Below, piece by piece: positions 10,674 through 21,121 of a stretch of DNA of 64,000 nt. The position numbers and the translations under genes were made by a program. This DNA comes from Melampsora larici-populina 98AG31 (taxonomy: Eukaryota > Basidiomycota > Pucciniomycetes > Pucciniales > Melampsoraceae): positions 1,780,498 to 1,844,497 of the forward strand of contig NW_006768767.1 in the NCBI RefSeq assembly GCF_000204055.1, read 5' to 3'. The notes beneath the pieces are model-generated. The model was not told the DNA's origin. It was given only the letters and a program-made list of their open reading frames with translations, and did no database searches. The stretch's first letter is position 1. Every line of letters starts with the position of its first letter.

Positions 10674-12801
10674 GATCACTCATCACTCATAAAGCATTAG
10701 AGAAGGCCCTTTCAGTAGGCGCACTCGTGGCAGGAACCGTGAGCATTGCCTATGCCATATGTGCCAGATTGGGCCAGTGACAACCTGCAGTACCCGGTAG
10801 ACATGAGGCTTTGTAATCTCATCCTCTTGAGGAGCGGTCAGGTACTCCCGGACTTCATGTTCAATCAGGACCATCTTGCAATGCTTGATGAAATGCTGAG
10901 GTCGGTCGAGCAAGAGGGTTTCCTGAGGTTTGACAATCTTGATTTCAGGGTCAAGGGCAAGCTTGAACTTGGTAGCTTCTTCAGTAAAGTAGGCAACTGG
11001 GTTTTCTTCTCCCCAACCAAGTGGTCCATCGTTCGGGCTTGGACCACGGTAAGCTTGAGACAAGGATCAAGAATAGAAGCGCAAATGTACACTGATTTTG
11101 TCTGGGCGGCCTCTTGATATTGAATAACTTTCTTTATCATTGGCATGATGGCAACTTTGAGTTCCTTGCACTTAGAATCAGCCCAGGCCTAATACCAAAA
11201 AAAAGAATCAGAAAAAATTGAAAAAAAATCAATTGAATAAGTAGAAAAAATAACTCACTTGTTCAAGGTGTTCTACAAGCCATTGATAGTCAGGCATCAC
11301 AAGAGAGAAAGTGGGGTATGAATGGCCTTCGATTTGTTTGGTGACAGCAGCAAGAGGTGTTGAAAACGGAACTGAATTTTCAACTAAAACCCATTTGTCG
11401 TGCTTGAGTTTGAAGCTTTCAAGGGCGGGGTTGCAGTTGAATTGATACTCCAAAACAACTCTGAGCTCAAGAAATTGAGAAAGGGAAGAGTGGGTTGAAG
11501 ACCACTGGGTTGATACTTCATGAACTAATCCAACTTTGTGTTACAAGGTAGGACAGCTTGCAATGGCGTTATCGAGAGAAGTTTTGAGTTGGCTGGAGTG
11601 CTTGATCTTGTTGTGGAAGCCTTGAATGCAAGTCAGAATGCGCAAACCCTCAGTATTGGAGGTAGGCTTGACAAAAAGTGGAACTAAGGAAGGAGGGTGA
11701 GGAATACTTGGATCAAGAGCTTCAATTGGAGGTGGAGCCTTTGGATTGAAAACAGCCATCCCGGCTTTGGCCACGAGATTAATGACATGAGTGACGCAAC
11801 CATGAAGGTTCTGGGTGGCGTCGAATTGAGGTATCATCAAAGTAAGGGCTTGTCCCATGGTTGTGTTGTTGGACGTGTTGTCCGCCGTGATACAGTAGAC
11901 GCAATTGGTGAGGTGAAAAGAGTCCAGAATGCTTTTGAGCAGGGTAGCAAGATTGACACCCGTGTGAGGTCCTTCGATTGGCTTCAAAGCAAGGGTGATT
12001 CCCTGCATTTGAAATTCATCTGAAATCCAGTGGGCAGTGACTCCAAGCATAGCCGTGTTCCTTGGAGAAGTCCATCCATCACAGGTGATGGAAACATGGG
12101 AGACCAAGGAAAGAGTCTTGATGCTTCAAGCTCGAGACGTTTGATAGTGATCCAAGATTCCCTCCAAAACCGCAGTCCACTTTGATAGAACAGCAAATGC
12201 TTGGGGGTTGATCATGTCAATGATCTCGCAAAACTCCTTCGCATCAACAAAAGGTACAGGGACCTCTTGATTCACAACCAATTGGATTACAGCGTCTTTG
12301 AGGTTTGCTCTGTTGAGCGGTTCGACCTAAAAAAACAAAAACAAACATGAAAAGAAAGACATAAATATTAAAACAAAATATTAAATATAAGAATCAAAGA
12401 GAATAGGATGATAAGAAGAGAAAAAGAAAAAACTATTAAATAGACAAAAAAAAGATAGAAAAAAGATAAGATCATGAAAATCTAACTTACTGGACAGGCT
12501 CTCCATCAATGTAGAAAGCTGCCACAGTTGGCTGCTCCATAAGAACTGGAGCTATGATATGATGTGCGCGGTCTAGATGTCAAATCATAGATTTGGTACT
12601 AGAGTCTCTGTCAAGAGCAAGGGGTTTGTTGCAGATCCCAGGTGCCGCGGTGAAACCTTCTCGAGCTCGGCAGATGTTCTTCATCACGCCGTTGACCTCT
12701 TCCTGAACAAAGTAAGTCTAGACCCACAAAGAATGGACAGTAGTTGTGGTATCAGACAACAACTCCAAGATCGAATTGGAGGGAGCAAGGCTAGAAGGCA
12801 T
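10674..12801 (-). pseudogene. hAT transposase, 5' and central part (decayed)
   Basis: Minus-strand reading from an ATG at 12801 gives a BED-type zinc finger region (KNIC, GICNKPL and HLDRAHH supply the Cys/His pairs). Next comes an A-rich likely intron (about 12328-12491, GTAAGT to TTTTTTTAG), then the hAT core at about 12107-11541 with ITCDGWTSPRNTAMLGVTAHW and CITADNTSNNTTM. Near 10700 the C-terminal dimerisation motif VPATSAPTERAFSNA appears. Several in-frame stops (TAG at 12718-12720, TGA at 12580-12582, another near 12125) and frame changes show it is dead. The reading frame breaks at 10674, where the copia element sits, and resumes at 5009. Its natural role would be excision and integration of elements with matching ends. 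Confidence 0.85.
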
Positions 12802-13091
12802 TGTGTTACGTAAGCTGGCCGATTGGGTGATTGGGGCAGAGGGCATGTATAGAATATAGATGATTGACAAAGTTAACTTTAAAGTTTTCACGTGGTATGA
12901 TCGTATGATGTATCATGTGATCACCATGAGAGTTTTTTGGCTTTGGAAGGGTTGGCGCCCCGGCCGGGTTGGTTGCCTGGCGTGCTGCAAGGCCATTTGT
13001 GTATATCACCATGTTAGGTTTAGAGGCCTTGGGGCATGTACCGTGAGCTCTGCCAGAGTCTTTGGGCAGAGTCGGCTGGGCGGTGCCGGGG

Positions 13092-13115
13092 CCGGGTCAC
13101 AGCCCTACACCACTG
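13092..13115 (-). repeat. hAT right end: 16-bp TIR plus 8-bp TSD
   Basis: The terminal inverted repeat at 13092-13107 is the exact reverse complement of the left end. It is followed by the duplication CACCACTG at 13108-13115. Confidence 0.88.
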
Positions 13116-14385
13116 CCACTCATACCAGTGAAATGTGTGTGGGGCCTACAAGAATGGTGTGATACAGATTGTGTGAGCAACATATGGGTGTGTGACATGT
13201 ACACTTGAGTCTGTACTTAAATACATGTGATGGTATGAGTGGTACAGGGCACGCACAGGATGAAGAATCCTGCATGCCTGACAGGTGCACCCAGTCCAGA
13301 TATGCATTCAGGACCGCACAACCTGTATGCACTGCATGACTCCAATTTGCCCGGGGTGTCATGGCTTTGTGATTGGACAAGCTCTTCATATATTGATCCT
13401 CATATTTCATCAATCTATCCTCCACTTTGGAAATGTATACGAAGTCATCATGGCGTGATGGATGAATTTAGTATACAATATGTGCACCAAACTCAGACAA
13501 TTGCTCCATTCTCTTCACTATCAATGTTGGAAAAGAAGTATTTCATGGAATTATGACTTTAAGGATAACTTGGATTCAATATTTTGAGGTGTACTTTGAT
13601 CTGGTCTCCAAATGGCAAATACACCAGAGCCATTGAAAAGCTACAAATAAATGCCTTGCGCTGAAATATTTCAGCTCCATAATTTTTTGGAGCAATGGTT
13701 ATTTGTGTGTGTCAAAGAGTGCCACGGCATAGCTTAACTTCAGGATGTTAAGTTGCAGTGTAAAAATATCTCTGTGTGACAGCCTGGGTCCCAATTCCTC
13801 CTGCAAAGACCAAGCAAGATCTCTTTTTGACTTAAGGACAGGGGAAACAAACCCTTGCAAGCTGTTCTTTTTTGGTCCACAAGAAATGTATGACTATTAT
13901 TGGCAGGCTCAGATTACTGGCTCTCCTTAAACATTAGGACTTTCACCTCTGCAATTAACCATGATTGATCGGAGATGATTGTTTGAAAGGGCACAACCAG
14001 GATTGAGTATCAATCAAGTTTTGATCCCTTGAATCCTAATGAATATCATGTTTTACAGCTCAAAATCAAGATAGACAGAGATTAGATGACCTTTTTTGAA
14101 AATGCTCCACATCCTTCAATTCCTTTCCCTCTGAACACACCATCTCTTGAGAACTTGATCCAATCAATTTTATCCACCTTGAGGTGCAAATTTGATTCAG
14201 AACTATCATCTGTAATCCCCCCTCCCTTACCAATACTCCAACAGCCTCGTCATCTTAAGTGCAACATCCTTCACATTGGAGAACAGCTGAAAATGTTCAA
14301 GATGAATGAGCATGAATCTCTGACAATACTGTTAGAATCCAGTCTGAATAAGAGTAGCACTAGAATTGTTGCAATGGAAAGATTT
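13116..14385. other. intergenic, no gene seen
   Basis: Beyond the hAT right end the sequence is AT-rich with short open frames that lack domains. A 12-bp inverted match (ccactcatacca near 13117 and tggtatgagtgg near 13231) is present. Nothing coding is supported. Confidence 0.5.
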
Positions 14386-14536
14386 TCAGAAGATGTGGGA
14401 GTGTTGGGAGGGGAGGGGGGGNNNNNNNNNNNNNNNNNNNNNNNNNNNNNNNNNNNNNNNNNNNNNNNNNNNNNNNNNNNNNNNNNNNNNNNNNNNNNNN
14501 NNNNNNNNNNNNNNNNNNNNNTCCCACATCTTCTGA
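14386..14536. repeat. inverted repeat centred on the assembly gap
   Basis: The perfect 15-bp arms tcagaagatgtggga (14386-14400) and its reverse complement (14522-14536) flank a G-rich run (14401-14421) and the run of N. Weaker matching seems to continue outward. Confidence 0.6.
14422..14521. other. assembly gap, 100 N
   Basis: Exactly 100 N, a conventional scaffold gap of unknown true size. Open frames read across it are meaningless. Confidence 0.98.
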
Positions 14537-14847
14537 GAGGCCCCATATTCCAGATATACAATCAACCTAGAAACAAATATACTTTCCACAACATCAATCA
14601 GGGTACTCAAAACTATCAAGTTTGAGAAATCTTTTTTGAGAACCTGGTGTGAAAATCTAATTTTGGGTAGGGAGATGGATTGTACAGAATTTTTCAAATA
14701 AATTCCTGAAAATGCCCCCCAAAAAAACTTTGCATCTTCATTTTAGACATATTTTTGAAAAAGGTGGCTTGAGCCTGATTGTTTTTAGAACCCTAGATGG
14801 ACATGACTACAAGCCACAGTTGAAACATCACCCTCACCACACAATTG

Positions 14848-15424
14848 TAAATAAGCCCCTCACAAGTGTGTTTGCTGTGCCCTCAAAGGGGCTGATGGCG
14901 GACTTGCATTTTTTGGCGAGGGACTTGCAAGGGTTAAGTACCCTTATGTACTTTTTTCAACATCCCCTCTAAACCTCACCACAAAAATCTCCAGAATTCT
15001 CATATAGTTTTCCAAATAGTTTCACATATCTTGGAACCATGCAAAGATACCACTCTGCATGGCTAAAGAGCTGTGTAAAAATTGGCCTCAATCCTGTCTA
15101 AATGACCTTAGACTGTGTAAGCCTTATGTGTATGCCTCCAACGTGATTTGGAAGCATAGAGATACCAAGGTTACATTACAAAACCAGAGCACTTCCTTCC
15201 AATTCAAACCAACATATAAGGTACCAAAATATGTAGACAGATTTGGAGAAGAACATACATACATCATTCTTGAACTTCTTGTGGTGAAATGCAGAGGGGA
15301 AGTTGAAAAAAGGATGTAAGGATACTTAACTCTTGGAAATCCTCCGCCAAAAATGTGAGTTGACCATAAACCCCACTTCAAGGGCATAGGAAACACATGC
15401 ATGAGGGGGTGGGGCTTAGTTAAG
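14848..15424. repeat. imperfect long inverted repeat (fold-back)
   Basis: The left arm (about 14848-15060) and the right arm (about 15195-15424, read on the other strand) share the same succession of words: taagcccc, a tgccct block, attttttggcg against atttttggcg, agggttaagta against agagttaagta, then caac-tcccctct and caccacaa. The arms are diverged by scattered substitutions and small indels. The centre is about 130 bp. No protein-coding content was recognised. Confidence 0.6.
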
Positions 15425-16149
15425 CTTGACAAATAGAATTCAAAATGTAAATCAAACCACAACACCTGGCATAAGTGGAGTTGGTATTGCTTCATCCCAA
15501 AACTATCAAAGACTTCCAGCGGTAAAGTCATATTTTCACAAGAAGACTTGTATTTGCTTGTTTGCATACCTTTCACAAAGTTTACTTTTTGGTGCTTGCC
15601 CTGTTTGTCATAGGGCTTACACCAAAGAACCAGTGCACATTCTACTAGGTACTGCTGTCACTTCAAGTACTACATGCCAGCGCCAGAGTGACCCAAAAAT
15701 TTTGAGCCACCAACAATGTCAATTATGAGACACTGCATGCAGCCATTCTATACCAAATTTGGTCCATGACTGAAATTGTATCAGAAACAAGGTTATCTTT
15801 TTGAAATGCCAGAGAAGACCATCATGAGGAATGCATGAATTCAACTTCTATCATCTTTTCACTCTTAAGCCATCCAAAATTGAGAGGAGGAGACTTGCTC
15901 TGAAGAGGGAAAGGATATCATGCAGATTTTACGTTTGTCTGTTGAAGTGAAAGGAGGCAAGCTTGAAGCTTCATGATACATGCTAGGACTCAATTCCAGA
16001 GGGTGTTCCAAAGGCTCCAATACTTCACTTCCTATCCACAATTTAATGGTACAGACTAAGACCCTGGCATAGCCCTGGGTCATCTAACATCACTGATTAT
16101 AGCATTTTTCATACCAGCAAAAAGACTGGATTTTGCAGTAATTTCCAGT

Positions 16150-17060
16150 TTCATGTGTATTTCACTCCCAGGTTTCAGGAGTATAGTCAACTCAAATTTG
16201 GGTCTCATACCTTCCACACCAACATGTTTGAGAAAATATCTTGGGTATCCTGAGCATAAGAAACTTTCCTTCATTTGAGCCAAAATATCAAAATTAACAA
16301 AGTCCCTTGCAGGTGGTAAAAACTGATCCCTGTGTAGGGACTTATGCCAAATGTGGCCTTCCTGCTGTCAGAGGTTGTGAGATTTGGAAAGGGGAGAATA
16401 GACTCAAAGAAAAACTTTTGCTAAGTAAAATATTTCTTTGGTTCCCTCTTGAGAGATTGAGGTACTGCTTCTTCCAGGTGTGACCCTTGACTCAGATCTT
16501 CCATATCTTGAGCCATTCTCAAGTTTTCATTGCCATCCAAATTGTGTCTTTTGAATTTTTACATACAATTGTGTTGTTTGTGTAACATCCCTTTGAATTT
16601 TTGAAAATCAATGATTTGCTTTTGAGGCATCAATGGAAACTCAGGAACAGATCAAGATATGGTACATCTGAGTCAAAGGTCCTACTTGAAAGAAGCAGGA
16701 CTTCAAATTCCTCCAGGCATATTTTGGAAATGTCTCCTGTGCAAAAGCCTTTCTTTGGGACCATTTTCCCCCTACCAAAACCCATGACCTCTCATGCCAG
16801 GAAGACTACATTAATTGGTGTGAGTCCCTAGACAGGCTTTGGGTTTTACAGCCTGCAAGGGACTTTGTTAAGTTTGCCAAGATATGTGCAAATCAGGATT
16901 TTGAGCCAATAATTTGGCATCAAAAAGCATGATGACTTGATGCATGTACTTATAGATGATCTATGCTCTGAAATCCCAACTTCAACTCCTCATAAAAGTG
17001 TATGAGGAACATTCTTTAACAAACTCCAACAACAATTATACACTCCTGACATCTAGGTCA
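16150..17060. repeat. imperfect long inverted repeat (fold-back)
   Basis: The best arms are 16290-16440 and about 16680-16880. ttaacaaagtcccttgcagg at about 16293 is repeated in inverted form at about 16852-16872. The match continues inward through gtaaaa, tagggact, cttcctg, gagg and aaagaaa/cttttgc words. Outward matching is weaker and the outer limits are estimates. A similar gactttgttaagtttg word recurs near 32472, suggesting a dispersed family. Confidence 0.55.
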
Positions 17061-17417
17061 AATTACACGTCCTTTGGAAATCTTGAGATTCATACACTCA
17101 GACAACCACTCTTTTTTTGAAAAATTAAATTCACAAATATTTGTCCAAAAATTCATACCTCCCACTTTAATGGGCTTTGGCGGGGTTTGCCTAGGTCACA
17201 AAAACCTTAATTAACAGAAGAGCCGCTACATTTGCCAGACACGGGCGCGCACTTGTCAACATGGCTGCCCAAGGCTGCCGGCACCTGGGCAGCCCGACCC
17301 GAGGAAGCCGGTCCAGGCCAGTCAGCTCGGGGCAAACACGGCTTCAAGCTTCCGGAATCCGCAGGTGGGTTTCCAAAAATTTTCCTTCAGGCACACTTTC
17401 TTCGTATACAACATCCA

Positions 17418-18476
17418 ATGCAGTCGGAAACTTCTCAACAACAGGACGAAGTTGAAGATCCAGCTTCAATTCGTCCTCTTAATAGGACCTCTTCAATAAA
17501 CTCACTTCAATCAAGTTCCGTTGGATCTCGAACACCTTTTATACCGTTCAGCACTTCGTTCAGTCTTGATGGAATCCCTATTCCATCACCTATTCCTTCC
17601 TTAGACGAACACGGATTGGGTTGGCCGGGAAAGGGAACACTCGCCAGATTAGCTGAAAAGCGTTCCAACCAATCTCGATCTCTTGCACCCGAAGCTCTGG
17701 TTCAATCTCATCAAGTTCCCAGCGACATCCTCGAGACTTCGGAACAGGCGCGGTCGTCAGATCGCGTCACATCATTGACCAACCCATCTGGGTTAGGATC
17801 TTCCTCTGAAGCGCAATCTGCCGGTGATGCAACTGAGTTGAGCCGTGTCACTCGGTTAGCCTCAGCTGTCAGGGAGATTCTGGATTGTATTGGAGAAGAT
17901 CCTGAGCGTGAAGGCCTTCTCAAGACACCCGAACGATATGCAAAAGCTTTGTTATGGATGACGAAGGGATATGAAGACAAACTTCCAGACGTGATTGGTT
18001 CAGCTGTGTTTAATGAAGATCACGAAGAGATGGTCATAGTAAAGGATATCGAAGTTTTTAGTTTATGTGAACATCACCTAGTACCTTTCACCGGAAAAGT
18101 TTCAATCGGATACATTCCTAATCAGAAAGTTTTAGGATTAAGCAAATTGGCTCGAATCGCGGAAACTTTCAGTCGACGGTTACAAGTTCAAGAACGACTT
18201 ACTAAACAGATTGCTGTCACTGTTCAAGAAGCTATACAACCTTTAGGAGTTGCTGTCGTAATGGAATGTACCCATATGTGTATGACCATGAGAGGAGTAC
18301 AGAAACCAGGTGCTTTGACTGTGACGAGTTCTATGCTTGGCTGCTTTCGCACAAAGGACAGGACTCGAGCCGAGTTTCTCAATCTGATCAAGGTGATTGA
18401 TTTCATTTGTTTTAGGTAGGTTACATCCGTATGAAACGCTAACTCTTTAATCAATTGTTTTCGCATATAGAAGTAA
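17418..18476 (+). CDS. GTP cyclohydrolase I
   Basis: Converts GTP to 7,8-dihydroneopterin triphosphate, the first step of folate/pterin synthesis; cytosolic homodecamer in the family. The catalytic domain spans about residues 135-330 with [20 protein letters not shown], the zinc ligands in [10 protein letters not shown] and [21 protein letters not shown] and QERLTKQIA. The N-terminal 130 residues are Ser-rich and low-complexity, as in other fungal forms. Met at 17418 is preferred. The same frame is open to an ATG at 17232, but those 62 codons are unusually GC-rich and look repeat-derived. I infer a terminal intron (18393-18470): splicing gives the family-like ending EFLNLIKK with AAG-TAA at 18471-18476. 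Unspliced, the frame ends at 18419 with an atypical tail. Confidence 0.93.
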
Positions 18477-19296
18477 ATCGTTCAGTATAGTCTTGCGCCG
18501 GCTTATCACATCGCTTTCAATGCCTTCTTTTTCCTCTAAACTCAGTAAAAGAAGCTTTATCAAAGTGTGTTTTACCAGTCTCGCCTCCCTTTGTGTCAGC
18601 AAGCATCATTCTACCACCATTCAACAGTAATCTCATTCATTAAGCGTCACCCTCCGTCCTTGTAGATATTTAGCATGCTGTCAGATCATCATCACTCTTT
18701 GGAAAGCATTGTACACCTTGGCCCAGTGTGAATATCTAGTATGTCTTGATTCTACAAAAGTTTTATATTGTATTGTTTAACATTTGTTCATTATGTGTTT
18801 GGTGCAACTAACTAGAAATGTAACCTACATTTACAGACCATTGAATGTGTTTTCCTTATGTTCTTTCTTTGTTGTTCAGAAGAGCGTTTCTTCACATTCT
18901 TAACTATTTACTATTTTACACTCTTTTTTGGGAAATTTAGACATGTCAGGCTTAAGTTGTTTATGTGCGCCCGCATCAACAAAATAGTTGAGTCTTGAAA
19001 TTTCAGAAGAAAATTTCGCAGTTCCAGAACGTCGGGTCCATCCTCAAAAGTCTCTTACAATCAGGAGATTCTCTTATGACTGTGTGTTCACCGTTCACAG
19101 TCCCCCTTGTTTGAGAAAGATCATGTCACGTTGGCCAAATATACACATGATCCCTGTACAGATGTTTTAGGTGAAGTGAATCACATATTGCCAGATACAA
19201 TTCATCCCGAAATGAGAGTTCACATAAACAGAGAATCAAGTCCAGCTTTTAGTCGTCCAAGTCCTCAATTCTACCGGACTCTGCTGAAATTGAGCC
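18477..19296. other. convergent 3' intergenic region
   Basis: Lies between the 3' ends of the GTP cyclohydrolase and formyltransferase genes. T-rich, with no supported gene; short open frames have no domain. Confidence 0.5.
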
Positions 19297-20934
19297 TCAA
19301 ATAGAGTTGGCTTTTATAACATTCACGTCCTTTGAAGACCTAGATGAAACACTATCCCACCATGCTCTTGGTTCAACCCAACCTTTTCCCCCAGCAGCTG
19401 CCAACTTGATGCTCTTAATCGCAAGAACATCACCTGATTCGTTCCATAGACGCATCCCAATCAAGTTTGTCTTCTTATCAAAAAGAATTGTACCTGGTTC
19501 ACTATTTTGTAAGTTTAACTGAATGTGTTGGGATAGGTGAGCAAGGAAATCGGGTATCACAAAGTATAAGTTTGAATTTATTCGTATGTTGAGAGGATAC
19601 TGCAAGAATAGTTCAAATCATCATCAATAGGTTTTTTGTTCAAAATGTTATCAATAAGTATTCTTGTGTTGATGTTCCAAATGTTTCTTGGATATCAAAC
19701 TTTCCAAGAAAGTGTATTCTCTCACCTGGTGACCCATACCCAAATACCGAGACTTTACTTTTGACAAATCCCAGTCTGATCCAATTGCCAAATCTGTTTG
19801 TAAGATTTTACGAGCTTTTGTTGCGTTTCTTGAATCTTGTTTTTCGGAAGTTTTCTACCATCACGATGAGTGGAAAGATGAAGTGAGAGATGATTGACAA
19901 GTGCGAAATGGAGTAGAGTACTTACAATAAGGAAAGGCAAGTTTTGTAAAACTTTACACATCAAACTTCCTCCTATACGCCCTAAGAAGCTTTCCGCTAA
20001 AGCGTAAGCCGTGTTTGGTGGGAGTGGCTAGTGATTGGATTGTGATTAGATATCAGTGACCAAAAAGATCTTGAAAATCACTTACAGCAGATTGCTGAGC
20101 AAGGATATCTCCCAAGTCAAACCCATCCGGGCTCAAGTCTTGGATTGTAACGCCTACTGGGTTGATTTGATTCGCCAATTGCCACTGAATTGGAGCTGGA
20201 CCACGATACAACGGAAGATGAGATGGATGTATATTCAAGCAATGTGAAGCTGGAAATTGCTTAATTAGGCTCTTGGGTATAAAGTACGGGAATGAGGCAG
20301 TGATCAAGATGCGATTGGTATGATCGGATTGTTCCGTAAATTTTTGAGGTAGCTATACTGTCGTTCGTAACATTCAGTGACATGCCACTCTGAATGATCG
20401 GCCAATTTGAAGGACGTACATCCCAATTCTGGAGAGGGTTTGAATTCTCTGGGCCGACGCGTGATAAGGCCTCAGAGCTAATGTTCAACTGCTGAGCCAA
20501 ATCTAATAGGGGAGCTGGTATAACAAACTCATGTCAACGAACGGCTGAACGCCACTTGACGAGCTGATTTTGTCTACTTGCGCACCACGATAAACATTTT
20601 TTAAACCTCGTCCTTTCCGAGCGATAGGAGGGGTAACCACGTGAAGTTCATCCCACAGTTCTTTTTGACAAAGATATTCAAAAACAATACACAGGTATCT
20701 TAAGATTTAGGATGAAGTGATTATATTAGGCTTTCAGAACAGACCTCGTCGTGCGATGATTTCCTTCAGAACCACGCATGAGAATGAGTCTGAGCCGAAG
20801 AAGATGAGCTGTGGACGCGTGCTTTTGAATCGGCGTTGGGCACTGTGAGGCGGTAGTGGAGTGTGGAGATACCGCCCAGAGATAGCCTCACAGAGATGGG
20901 TTGAAGTCCTGAGAGTGAGACTTGAATAGAACAT
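19297..20934 (-). CDS. FMT1: mitochondrial methionyl-tRNA formyltransferase
   Basis: Formylates Met-tRNA for mitochondrial translation initiation. The start ATG at 20934 (MFYSSLTLRTS) is followed by an Arg/Ser-rich leader suited to mitochondrial import. Then come the Rossmann start QLIFFGSDSFSCVVLKEI, the segment ELHVVTPPIARKGRG, and after an intron APLLDLAQQLNI. The catalytic block NIHPSHLPLYRGPAPIQW (Asn and His of the family) and GVTIQDLSPDGFDLGDIL (catalytic Asp) follow. A middle exon contains SRYLGMGHQ, and the C-terminal OB-like domain ends at 19297. Introns include one starting GTAAGT just after LAQQSA (near 20088) and one at about 20527-20610. It is divergent from the importin gene with 187 bp between start codons. 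Exon ends in the middle are not fully resolved. Confidence 0.88.
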
Positions 20935-21121
20935 GGCAATCAACGATAATGGAATGTGAGGAATATTTTATGGATGCTGGGAGATTTGAAGCAGGAACTA
21001 AAAGTGATTACATACGTAGCAGTGCACATGTAACCATTTTGTTATGGTTTGCTCAACCCAATCGGATGTTTCATGATTCTTTCACTTTCACCATCACCAT
21101 CACCACAATCTCAAGCTGAAG
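20935..21121. promoter_or_regulatory. divergent promoter FMT1 / importin-9
   Basis: 187 bp separate the two start codons, so both promoters and 5' UTRs must lie here. A pyrimidine-rich tttcaccatcaccatcacca stretch precedes the importin ATG. No defined factor site is claimed. Confidence 0.55.

Larger units (their letters stand above)
4489..13107 (-). mobile_element. hAT DNA transposon interrupted by a copia element
   Basis: The termini share a perfect 16-bp inverted repeat, TAGGGCTGTGACCCGG (4489-4504 and the reverse complement at 13092-13107), extended by a near-matching GC-rich stretch. The 8-bp sequence CACCACTG lies immediately outside both ends (4481-4488 and 13108-13115). An 8-bp duplication and a TAGGG start are hallmarks of the hAT superfamily, and the interior encodes hAT transposase remnants on the minus strand. 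Without the copia insert at 5010-10673 and its 5-bp duplication, the element is about 2.95 kb, a normal autonomous hAT length. The transposase is broken, so the copy cannot move by itself. A 366-bp relative sits at 45696-46061. Confidence 0.9.

Noticed and set aside
10674..12801. Repeat-induced point mutation as the cause of stops in the hAT transposase
   Set aside because: Some stops fit C-to-T changes, but copia-1 next to it has only one and no context bias could be measured by eye.
14086..14625. 179-codon open frame
   Set aside because: It runs through the 100-N gap and shows no domain.
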